Source: Arthrobacter sp. Hiyo8
Lineage (GTDB): Bacteria > Actinomycetota > Actinomycetes > Actinomycetales > Micrococcaceae
Direction: 5' to 3'
DNA: 64,000 nucleotides
Assembly: GCA_001549895.1 (NCBI GenBank)
Contig: AP014719.1
Coordinates: 1,550,001 to 1,614,000, forward strand
Below, piece by piece: positions 30,471-38,948 of this stretch; position 1 is the stretch's first letter; the number at the start of each line of letters is the position of its first letter. Position numbers and translations under genes: made by a program. The notes under the pieces were generated by a model, which had not been told where the DNA came from, did not search any database, and was given only the letters and a program-made list of their open reading frames with translations.

Positions 30471-31105
30471 ATGAATGACATGGCCAAGACCCCAGCCCAA
30501 CGCATCAAGAAGCACGGCGCCAATGCCGCTCTCCCCAGCACCACTTGCCGTCGGTGATCAATCCCACCACCCAGCGGTCGCCCGAGAAGGCCCAGAACAA
30601 CGGCCGCCTCATAGTGATTGCCGGGGTCGTGGCCAGCCTTTTCCTGTTTTGGTATGTGCACCTGCTGACCCTGAACCAGATGACCCAGTTGTCCGGCGGC
30701 ATGGCCATGCCCGATTCCCTCATCGGCGGGTTCTCCACCGATTACGTCCACCAATTGCATGGCGCCATGACGGACGACGCCCGCGGACAGCTCAGCTACA
30801 TCCACAAGACCGCCGGAACCCTGTTTCCGCTGATCTTCGGTTTCACCTGGCTTCTGCTCATCGGCACCAATGTGGCCGGAAAGGCACTGCGCTGGACGCT
30901 GTGGGCTGCTCCCCTGCTGTTCGCCGTGGTCCGTTTGTGGAGCAACGTGGCGGTGGACGCCGCGCTGGGATCGGCAACGCCCGACGCCGGCCAGGTGGCT
31001 TTGGCTTCCACGCTCACCGTTGTGGGCTGGGTACTGTTCCTGCTGAGCCTTGCGGCCGGCGGTGCGGCTGTGTTTGTGGGGCGGCGGCGTTCGAAGAGCG
31101 CCTAG
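30471..31105 (+). CDS. Four-helix integral membrane protein of unknown function (one frameshift)
   Basis: About 211 residues starting MNDMAKTPAQRIKKHGAN, a basic cytoplasmic leader, with one base lost near 30544. Four hydrophobic helices are visible: LIVIAGVVASLFLFWYVHLL, LFPLIFGFTWLLLIGTNVAG, LRWTLWAAPLLFAVVRLW and LTVVGWVLFLLSLAAGGAAV, and the tail is basic (GRRRSKSA). A 45-residue polar loop between helices 1 and 2 probably lies outside. I do not recognise the family. It ends by overlapping the convergent TPR gene by four bases. Confidence 0.7.
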
Positions 31106-32189
31106 CAGAAGCGCCGAACGCAGCCAACGCCCGCACGCGCTACCCTGGCCCAGAATCGGGCTTCCGAATCAGGCCCCGGCTCAAGCATCTCCCGGGCTTG
31201 GAGGGCACGCTGGTGGGCGCCGGCTTTCTCGAAGCGATCGGCCGCTTCGACCAGGCTTTCTTTCGCCGCCTGCTTGTTCCCGGTACCGGCTTGGGCCCGC
31301 GCCATCAAGAGGAATACCTCGCCTGCCATCTGCGCGGGCAGTTGGTCAGCGCTGCGACTGATTTCGTTCAGCAGCTCAAGCGCCGCCCCGGCGTCTCCTG
31401 CCAGGTAGTTCCAATGCGCGCGGTTGAGGCGAAGCAGGAGAATTTCCTCTTCGCTGCCGCCGACGACATCCGTGGCAAGCTCCGCCCGTTCAATGCACCG
31501 AAGGGTGGCCGCATCGGCCACTTCAGCGGCCAGCCTCATCGCGGCCGAGGCTTTGTTGAACTTGGCCAGACATCAAGGTTCCGCGAAGGGGAAAAGGTTT
31601 CCGCGGCAAGCTCATGGTAGTGGAGGCCTTCAGCTACCTTGTCGCAGAGGAACGCCACATTCCCGATGACCCAGTACGCCTTGCCGGCCAACTGGTCATC
31701 CATTTCATCAGAAATTCTCGCCGAGAGGGACAGGCACTCCTCCCACGCCTCCTCCAGTTTGCCGGACTCGCCAAACGCGGCGATCAGTGCCTGCCGCGCA
31801 TGGACGTCGATTTCCATGTCTGCGTCATCATCGACCAGTCCAACTGCCGACGCCGCAGCCGAGGTGGCCATCTCCAACAGCCCTTCACCCGAAGGGAGTT
31901 CGCCATCAAGATGAGTGCCCGGGCCGGTGCTGGGGTGAGGCGACAGCCAACGATGCCTCGGAAAGGGATCTCGCCAGCGCAGTGCTGGCAGCGAAATCAC
32001 CTGCGTCGAGAAGATTCTCCGCTTGGAGGAAAGTCATGTTCCACCATCCGGCGGAATCGCCCTCATCGAGGGCAATATCGGCGGCCGAGCGCGCACCATC
32101 GGCAGCCTTGGCGAAGTCATGGCTGGCCGGTGACCCCTCGCTTGCAGTTCCGCAGCGGCGTACGACGGCGCAACCTTCTTTTCTCCCAT
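31102..32189 (-). CDS. TPR-like repeat protein, possible peptide-binding regulator (four frameshifts)
   Basis: About 363 residues after restoring bases near 32130, 31920, 31872 and 31566. The ATG at 32189 has GGAG just upstream (MGEKKVAPSYAAAEL). The protein is nearly all helical, with repeated alanine-rich pairs such as WWNMTFLQAENLLDAGDFAA, LEEAWEECLSLSARI, KAYWVIGNVAFLCDK, LLRLNRAHWNYLAGDAGAAL and EVFLLMARAQAGTGNKQAAK, a tetratricopeptide pattern. No helix-turn-helix or catalytic motif is visible. It is divergent from a secreted peptide gene with three short repeats, an arrangement reminiscent of Rap/Phr-type TPR receptor and peptide pairs of Firmicutes. That comparison is an inference. 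Confidence 0.7.
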
Positions 32190-32272
32190 GGCTCCATTAT
32201 GTCCCTGAGACACTCCGCCCATGATTCGGGCGAGCGTTTAGCATGTTTCTCCACCGTCCGGACGGACACTGA

Positions 32273-32300
32273 TGACACGGCGTGTCGTTACTCTTATAAT
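32273..32300 (+). promoter_or_regulatory. Promoter of the ATGWWPN-repeat peptide gene
   Basis: A consensus TATAAT at 32295-32300 is preceded at 16 bases by TGACAC (32273-32278). The expected start site is near 32307, giving a leader of about 55 bases with GGAG (32350-32353) before the ATG. This is one of the best -10 boxes in the window, which suggests substantial expression. Confidence 0.7.
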
Positions 32301-32360
32301 GAGCGTGCTTCACTTCGTTCACTCCAGTCGCATCAGTCACATATCATCAGGAGCTTTCGC

Positions 32361-32612
32361 ATGAAAAGAACTCTCGCCGCGCTCCTCGCGGCAGCAGCAA
32401 TCTTGCTCGCAGGAATTACCGGCTCGGCAGCTGTGTCCGCCAGCAGCCAGAGCCCGTCACAGGATTCGTCCATAGCCACGGGCTGGTGGCCGAACTTCGC
32501 ACAGAACTCGGCAGAGGCCACTGGCTGGTGGCCGAACTCCACCACTCAGGGTTCGCCTCAGGCGACTGGCTGGTGGCCGAACTCCGCCACCAACTCCACT
32601 CCCTCCAACTAG
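32361..32612 (+). CDS. Secreted repeat peptide with three ATGWWPN units
   Basis: 83-residue intact protein. MKRTLAALLAAAAILLAGIT forms a classical Sec signal peptide with an AxA-like cleavage site after residue 27 (AVSA). The mature part of about 56 residues is Ser/Asn/Gln-rich and contains three copies of ATGWWPN, at residues 39-45, 53-59 and 68-74, separated by 7-8 polar residues. It has no cysteines. The gene has its own promoter (TATAAT), ATCAGGAG before the ATG and a perfect terminator, so it is a monocistronic small-protein gene. It is divergent from the TPR gene. I do not recognise the family; a processed multi-copy signalling peptide, an antimicrobial or a surface-binding peptide are all possible. 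Confidence 0.85.
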   Translation: MKRTLAALLAAAAILLAGITGSAAVSASSQSPSQDSSIATGWWPNFAQNSAEATGWWPNSTTQGSPQATGWWPNSATNSTPSN

Positions 32613-32621
32613 CAATACCTG

Positions 32622-32652
32622 AAAGGCACCGGACCCAAGGTCCGGTGCCTTT
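32622..32652 (+). terminator. Rho-independent terminator of the repeat-peptide gene
   Basis: Fourteen-base perfect arms AAAGGCACCGGACC (32622-32635) and GGTCCGGTGCCTTT (32639-32652) with a three-base loop begin 10 bases after the stop codon. The symmetric A and T ends allow it also to stop transcripts of the convergent GGDEF-EAL gene. Confidence 0.9.
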
Positions 32653-32688
32653 CCGCTGCCCGTCTTCCGTTGCCGGGAGGAGGCATGC

Positions 32689-34208
32689 TCAGGTGCCTCG
32701 CAACAGTTCCGCGAATTTATCCGCCGCCATGGGCCGGCCAAAGTAATACCCTTGGCCACTGGCGCAGCCCAGGCGGGCAAGCTCAGCCGCCTGCTCCGCC
32801 GTTTCGATACCCTCGGCAACAGCCTGCATCCCGCAGGCGTGAATGAGCTGGAGAACAGCCGCCACAAAGGCCCGCTCCTTGTCGTCCGTGCCCAGCCCTT
32901 GGATGAGGGAGCGGTCAATCTTGACCACGTTGACGGGAAGGCTGCGCAGGTAGCTGATGGACGAATAGCCAGTCCCGAAGTCGTCGATTTCCAGCCGGAT
33001 ACCGAGTCGCCGGAGGCCGGTCAGAGAGTATTTGTCGATGTCGCTTCCGTTCACGGCCATTGACTCCGTGAGCTCGATGACCAGCTTGGATGCCTCCACT
33101 CCGGTTTCGGCGAGCACTTCCCGCACATGCTCGATCAATTCCAGGCTTTGCAATTCGGTGGTGGAAATATTGACCCGCATGCTGAAGTCTTCGTCCATGC
33201 CCGGACCGTCCTGCCACTCGCGCAATTGCTGCATCGCCCGCCGGAGAACCCAATAGCCAAGATCGATGATGATGCCGGTTTCCTCGGCCAACGGGATGAA
33301 TGCATCCGGCATCAACAATCCCCTATCGGGGTGGTTCCACCGCACCAGCGCTTCAGCGCCTTCAATCCGCCCCGAGGCCAACTCGACAACAGGCTGGAAA
33401 TGGAGGACCAGCTGATCTGTCCGGATGGCTTCACGCAGTTCCGAGATCATGAGTCCTTGGAGCCGGCGCGCGTACAACAAAGCCGGTTCGAAAACCCTGA
33501 CGCTGCTCCCCTGCTCGGCCTTTGCCGCATACATGGCCGTGTCGGCTTCCATGACGAGGTCGTCCACGGACTGCCCTGGTTCGGCGACCCGGAGCCCGAT
33601 GCTGGTTCCACAGATGATCCGGACTTCGCCGATGTCGATGCTCTCACCGACGGCCCGAAGGATCCGCTTGGCAACGCCACGCGCATGCGCCGCATTGGAT
33701 TTGGGCAGCATCACGGCAAATTCGTCCCCGCCGAGCCTCGCCACCATGTCAGTGTCGCGGACCGCTGCGAGCAAGCGCCTGGCGGTAACCTTCAAGACGG
33801 TATCCCCGGCGCCGTGCCCCAGAGTGTCGTTGATCCCTTGAATGAGTTCAAGTCCAAAACGAGCAACGCGGGCGGGAGCTCACCCCGCTCGGATTCGACG
33901 AGTTCATGGTTCAGCGCCCTTTCGAGTGCCGTGCGATTCGCCAACTGGGTCAGCGGATCAGTGAGCGCCATCCTTTCGAGTTCGATCTGGGCCTCGCGCA
34001 GCATGGCAGTCCGGCTTTCGACCCGCTCCTCGAGCTCCTGGTAAATGGCTTGAAGATCGTCGGCCATGAGGTTGATCCCAGTGATGACGGCAGCCACTTC
34101 GTCACGCGGGCCGGAGACCGGGATCCTCGTGCTGAGGTCTCCGTCCGCGATCCGGACCACCCCTTCAACGAGGGCAAGCAGCCGCGGGTCCTGGGGCTCA
34201 TGATTCAC
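32689..34208 (-). CDS. GGDEF-EAL cyclic-di-GMP protein (one frameshift)
   Basis: About 506 residues. An N-terminal HAMP-like/coiled segment (residues 10-70) leads to a GGDEF domain (LTDPLTQLANRTALERAL, and an intact RLGGDEFAVM) and an EAL domain with EGAEALVRWNHP, NISTTEL, ELTES, IDDFGTGYSS and EGIETAEQ. Both active-site signatures look complete, so it could make or degrade c-di-GMP. The break near 33815 lies before GGDEF. The GTG start overlaps the previous gene by 11 bases. No membrane segment is seen, so the sensor input may come from the coupled upstream protein. Confidence 0.9.
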
Positions 34209-34644
34209 GGTGGTGCTCTCTCAACCAGTCACGGGCTTCCGCCTCGGACGTGAAGAACCGTCCCGGAAGGGAGCCTGGCTTCGCGCGTAGGAGAAAGTGT
34301 GCAATCACCCGGTCCACCGGGCTCTCCCCCAAGAGGGCGCAGGCCGAAATAGCCACGGAATTCGTGTAGGTCAGGCGCGCGTCGTCGGTGACGGACAGTA
34401 CTCCGGTCACCCTGAGCAGAAGCGGGAGCCGCCGTCCGTCCGCAAACATACGAACAGCCGCCGCGGCCGCCTGGGCTTCGGGTGAGCGGACTACGCTGTT
34501 CGGTGGCAGGGTGACCTCGATAATGCCGTCCTCCGCCAAGTCAACGGTGATCTGATCGGCAGGGACCATCACGTCTTCAGGCGAAGCATCCAGGGCATCA
34601 TCGGGAATCCGCGAATCCCGGGCGGGGAGTGTCTGGGAGCTCAT
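34198..34644 (-). CDS. STAS/SEC14-like small protein of unknown function
   Basis: Intact 148-residue soluble protein. After a polar N-terminus (about 30 residues) comes QITVDLAEDGIIEVTLPPNS, then RLPLLLRVTGVLSVTDDARL, SVAISACALLGESPVDRVIA and FFTSEAEARDWLREHH. The alternation of strands and helices and the final helix resemble STAS/SpoIIAA-SEC14-like proteins. It overlaps the GGDEF-EAL gene by 11 bases, so the two are probably translated together and this may act as the input or partner of the c-di-GMP enzyme. The fold assignment is tentative. Confidence 0.65.
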   Translation of the reverse strand: MSSQTLPARDSRIPDDALDASPEDVMVPADQITVDLAEDGIIEVTLPPNSVVRSPEAQAAAAAVRMFADGRRLPLLLRVTGVLSVTDDARLTYTNSVAISACALLGESPVDRVIAHFLLRAKPGSLPGRFFTSEAEARDWLREHHRES

Positions 34645-34921
34645 CGCCGCGCCACCTGCCGCCGTCGGGCGATCGGCCCGCGAAGGTCCCGAAGGCCATT
34701 ACCCGAGGGGTGGGATGCTGCCTTTATGGGGGATGTATCGCCTGCGTGTCCCGGACGACGCAGAACAAGCTGATGAGTCATGGGTCCTATGTTCTGCCGT
34801 GTCGGTCAATCTAATCTGCGCCAAGACTGCATGGAACCCTCAGCCCGGCGCCATTCCGGTGAGTGCACTCATGATAATGCAAAGATTGCCCACCCGCTGA
34901 CATGAGGCTACCCGCGAAAAC

Positions 34922-35685
34922 TCATCGTTTCGCAAGCCGCGCCGCCGTTCGCCGTACTTCCCGGACCCGTTGCGCCACCACAAGTCCCGCGGCGGAAAAT
35001 CCGATCGTGACCGGATAGGCCATCAGTCGTTCCAGGGTTCCCGGTTCGGGGACATCCATCCGTGTCAGGCCGCCGACCACCAAGGCGCCCAGCGTCAACG
35101 TCCCGCACGCCAGGATGAACCAGCTCATCGCTGTATGCGGCAGCCAGAGCAGCCCGAGGAGCAACAGTGCGGATGCTCCACCGATAAAGAACATCAGGGC
35201 GCCCGCAAGATGGAAGGGTGAACCCAGGTCTTCCGGCACAAACCCAACAACCACAGTTCCCAGCCCGGAGACACCCGCCAGGAACCGGACCGCGACGGCG
35301 GTGGGCCGCGCTTTGCGGTAGGCGGCACCCTGCAGGATCCGCACGCCGGGACGGGCCGCAATGCACAGGAGCGCCGAACTCAGCAGGATCGCCCCGAAAA
35401 GCATGCCCAGGCCCTGCACTACGAAGGAGGCATTCATGAGCAGATGCAGGGGCGAACAGACGTCGCGGTGCTCGTAGACCCCGCACTTGAGCGCGCCAAG
35501 ATCACTGATGAACCCGGTCCGGCGGTCGTAAGGTTCGGGCCCCGCCAGGCTTCGATCACCGCCGATTCGGCCACGAAATACTGCACCACGCTCAACTGGG
35601 CCCAACCGCCGATGTTCGAGCGGATGGTGCCGAGCTCCGGGAGGTGGCCGCCGTGGGCGGCCACCACGGTTATTTGCTCTCTCAT
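34922..35685 (-). CDS. DUF998-like membrane protein (one frameshift)
   Basis: About 254 residues with one base lost near 35543. After MREQITVVAAHGGHLPELGT come six hydrophobic helices, including WAQLSVVQYFVAESAVIEAW, FVVQGLGMLFGAILLSSALL, FHLAGALMFFIGGASALLLL and MSWFILACGTLTLGALVVGG. The loop FISDLGALKCG with a short Cys-bearing segment and the helix order match DUF998 proteins. The C-terminus is basic and cytoplasmic. Function is unknown. The start is the first ATG compatible with helix 1; a later start cannot be excluded. Confidence 0.72.
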
Positions 35686-35853
35686 GCGGGCCAGCCTAAC
35701 GCCAGCACCCGCATGCGGTGCCGCGTGCGCCGCCGCCGGTGTTGCCGGGCAGCGCGTGTTGCCGGCGTCGGTGTTCGAGGGCCGCCCCGGCAGCTTGTAT
35801 GCTTGTATGCGTGCCCGGCGAGCGGCTCCCAGGAGCTTCCAGCACGCGCACAG

Positions 35854-35926
35854 GCCCTCGTAGCTCAGTGGATAGAGCACGGCTCTCCTAAAGCCGGTGT
35901 CGTTGGTTCGATTCCAATCGAGGGCA
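35854..35926 (+). tRNA. tRNA-Arg (CCU)
   Basis: A 73-base cloverleaf. Acceptor arms GCCCTCG and CGAGGGC pair perfectly with A as discriminator, the D arm is AGCTC-GTGGATAGA-GAGC-like, the anticodon stem CGGCT/AGCCG carries loop CTCCTAA with anticodon CCT, and the T arm is TTGGTTCGATTCCAA. It decodes the rare codon AGG. CCA is not encoded. No integrase or direct repeat is seen next to it. Confidence 0.95.
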
Positions 35927-35927
35927 C

Positions 35928-36381
35928 TTGAAAGACCAGCTGCGCGAATCGTCTCCGACGCAAGACCTGCGGGCTTACCTGCTGGGCAGCTGGACCGTGG
36001 AACGGTCTCTGTGGGACCGGGCGGGCGGCACCCGCGGTACCTTTGCCGGCGTCGTGCGCTATTCGGAAACCCCCGACGGCGGTCTCTTCCTTCGCGAAGA
36101 CGGCACCATGACCTGGCCCACCCACACCGGCCCGCCTTCCGCGAATACCTCCTGCGGCCTTCCGACTCCCCCGAAGCCATGGATGTCTACTTCCCTGATG
36201 GGAAACCGTTCCACCGCATGAGCTTCCGCGACCACGCCAACCAGGACACCCACTGGTGCGATCCCGATGACTACAAAGTCAATTACCTCTGGGGCGGCCG
36301 GATGCCTTCAGCTACGCCTGGGACGTGCACGGACCAGCCAAGGACTTGCTGCTCGAATCCCGGCTAAGGAGAGAGACATGA
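35928..36381 (+). CDS. DUF6314-like protein (two frameshifts)
   Basis: About 151 residues after repair near 36130 and 36302. The sequence LRAYLLGSWTVERSLWDRAG, GGLFLREDGTMTW, MDVYFPDGKPFHRMSF and WDVHGPAKDLLLESRLRRET matches the compact beta-rich DUF6314 family (calycin-like). The TTG start one base after the tRNA is the first usable codon but has only a weak ribosome site inside the tRNA 3' end, so the true start is uncertain. The stop overlaps the NUDIX ATG. Function is unknown. Confidence 0.68.
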
Positions 36382-36794
36382 CCAGCAACAGTCCAGCCAA
36401 GGACCTGATAGTAGTCAGCGCGGTCTGCGTCTACGACGACGCCGGACGGCTGCTGACCGTGCGCAAGCGCGGCACGGACAAGTTCATGCACCCCGGCGGC
36501 AAGCCCGAGCCAGGTGAAACCGCGGCGGAGACGGCATCCCGCGAGCTGGCCGAGGAAGTCGGAATCGAGATCGACCCGGCCGACCTTGAGGCCTTGGGGA
36601 GTTGGCTCGCCGTCGCCGCCAATGAGGCCGCGACTGACATCGAGGCCACCGTCTTCACCGCACCGGGCACGTGGGAAGCCCGCCCTTCGGCCGAGATCGC
36701 AGAGATCCGGTGGTTGGATCTCTCTGCTGAACTTCCGGACGATTTGGCTCCGCTCCTGACGGACCACGTCCTGCCCCTGCTCGCGAAAAAGTAG
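36378..36794 (+). CDS. NUDIX hydrolase
   Basis: Intact 138-residue protein. The Nudix box is complete: GGKPEPGETAAETASRELAE followed by EVGI, with the metal-binding glutamates in RELAEEVG. The leading strand VVSAVCVYDDAGRLLTVRKR resembles MutT-like enzymes acting on (d)NTPs or ADP-ribose. It is translationally coupled to the DUF6314 gene through ATGA, after GGAGAGAG. The specific substrate is unknown. Confidence 0.92.
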   Translation: MTSNSPAKDLIVVSAVCVYDDAGRLLTVRKRGTDKFMHPGGKPEPGETAAETASRELAEEVGIEIDPADLEALGSWLAVAANEAATDIEATVFTAPGTWEARPSAEIAEIRWLDLSAELPDDLAPLLTDHVLPLLAKK

Positions 36795-36941
36795 GCCTTC
36801 CCGCTCCCGGAAAAGCCATGCGTGTCGGGGCCTGAACTTCCCTGTTTTGCCATGAAAATCCGGTGAGAACTGGCTATAGTGATCGCACAGTTTGTTTTAA
36901 CTTGATACAGGCTGCATTGTCAGATCCAGCTGGGGGATCGC

Positions 36942-38948
36942 ATGCAATCTCTTGAACAGCGCCGACGCGTCCGGGGGGACGTCGGCGGAGAACGTCCGCA
37001 GTTCCGTGACACTCCTGTGGAGGTCAAGGCGTACTCGACGGCCGGAATGGCCGGCTGGGCGGCGCAACTGGGTTCTCCCGCGCCCGAAGCTCCCCGTTCC
37101 CGCAGAATGGCCAGGACCGGCGGGATAGCTGCGATAGCAGCGTTGTTGCTCTACCTGACGTGGCGGGTCGCATTCACCATGCCGCTTGGTGGCGGGGATC
37201 TTGTCATCGCGTGGACGCTGGTGACGTTTGAGGCCCTTCCCCTGATAGGGCTGGTCCTGAAATCCATCACTCTGTGGAACATCGACTGTTATGCGCCTGA
37301 GCCGGTTGCCGAAGCTCCCAATGGCATGAAGGTCGCCGTGCTGATCCCCACGTATAACGAGCCGGTCGAAGTCCTTGCGCCCACCATCGCCGCGGCCTGC
37401 GCGCTTCAACCGCGCCACGAAACGTGGGTATTGGATGATGGAAGCCGCCCGTGGGTTGCCGAGATGTGCGCATCCTTCGGTGCAAGAGTGGTCACCCGCG
37501 CCGAGCACGACCATGCCAAGGCGGGCAACATGAACCATGCATTGGATTTGATGGCTGCGGAGGAAGCAGCCGGAAAAGACCCAATAGACGTCATTGCCGT
37601 GCTCGACTGCGATCACGTGCCCCTCCCAACATTCCTGACGGCCACCTTGGGTTGGTTCGCCGACGAGGAAATCGCCCTCATCCAGGGGCCGCAGGCGTTC
37701 TACAACTCAGGAGCCTTCGACGACGACGGCATCTCCGGCGAACAGGGGTTGTTCTTCAACGTCCTGATGCCTTCGCGCAATGTTCCCGGTGCAGGACCTT
37801 TCTGGTGCGGTTCAACCTCGCTGCTCCGGATCAAGGCGCTTCGCGAGGTAGGTGGAGTAGCCACCGAGACCATCACCGAAGACATGCACACCACCCTCAA
37901 GCTCATCCGGCTCGGGTGGAAGACCGTGTACCACCACCAGACCCTGGCAGTTGGCCTGGCCCGGCAACGGCCGATCAATACCTGCTGCAGCGCAGACGCT
38001 GGGGCATGGGCGCGATGCAGATCCTGACCTACGAGCGCCTTTGGGCGGCCAAGAGCTGGATGACCTGGCGGAACTTCCACGAATACATCAACGGAACCTT
38101 ATGGTGGCTTGAGGGCATTGCCACCTTGATTGCCTTCATCATCCCCATGGCGGTCATGGTCTCCGGCGCGCAGACCTCCACCGCCGGGCCCGTTGAGTTC
38201 ACCCTTGCCTTCGCCGCCATGTTCTGGGTGCGTTTGTGGGCGCCAAGAGGCTCATGCGCCACCAGATCCACTGGCCGACGGCGTTCGCCCTGCGGATTTT
38301 CCGGGTTCCTGTCGGGATGGCCTGCCTTTGGTGGCTCGTTTCCCGGAAGTCCTTGGAGTTTCAAGTCACCCGAAAGGCGCCGCGGAACTTCGACTCCGCG
38401 GAAGGGCCCCGCGGATCCTCATTGTGCTGATTGTCATCGTGGGCGCGATTATTCTCTATGCGACGGCCGGAGTCCTCGGTTGGGTGCCCTGGCGGACGAG
38501 TCCTGGCTCCACGATTGCCGCCGGAGTCTGGCTGGTGCTGGCGGGGGTTGTCTTGGTGCTGGGGACGCTCCGGATCAGGGCCGCCGAATTCGCCACATCA
38601 CGCAGGAGCGCCCACAGGGTCACCGTCAAGGTACCTGTCACGGTTTCCGGGGTCCCGGGCCAACTGCTGGACATTTCCATGGGAGGCGCCGCAGTCCGGG
38701 TCGGGGCGGACGCGCTGCCGGAATCAGGCCGCGTACTCTTGGAACTCCCGGGAGACGCACGGATCCCCCTGGATATCGTCCGGGTGTGGTCTAGTTCGAA
38801 GGGAGAATACACTGCTTCGCTACGGGTTCGTGACCGCGACTGGGAGGCGTACCGCAGGCTCTCGCTCTGGCTGTTTCATACTCCCGATAACGCACTGCCC
38901 GGCTTTCCTCCCGGGGTCCCTGCCGTCGCAACCCGCGAGTCGGCATGA
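36942..38948 (+). CDS. Cellulose-synthase-like GT2 glycosyltransferase with PilZ domain (three frameshifts)
   Basis: Membrane processive beta-glycosyltransferase, about 669 residues. Two N-terminal helices precede the GT2 core: VAVLIPTYNEP, LDDGSRP (first Asp), VLDCDHVPLP (DxD), TITEDMHT (TED base) and, after the break near 37965, QRRRWGMG (QxxRW). Several helices follow, then a C-terminal PilZ domain with RRSAHR (RxxxR) and DISMGGAAV (DxSxxG), the c-di-GMP-binding residues. Other breaks lie near 38238 and 38372. The layout equals BcsA. Its stop overlaps the hybrid-kinase ATG (ATGA), tying polysaccharide synthesis to a c-di-GMP-generating two-component system. The polymer is not known. Confidence 0.88.

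Noticed and set aside
31614..32612. A 332-codon plus-strand frame ending in the repeat peptide
   Set aside because: Its first three quarters are antisense to the TPR gene with no protein-like pattern; promoter, ribosome site and signal peptide all place the start at 32361.
35854..36400. tRNA-Arg as attachment site of an integrated element
   Set aside because: No integrase, phage gene or repeated 3' tRNA segment was seen nearby, and neighbours look like ordinary chromosomal genes.
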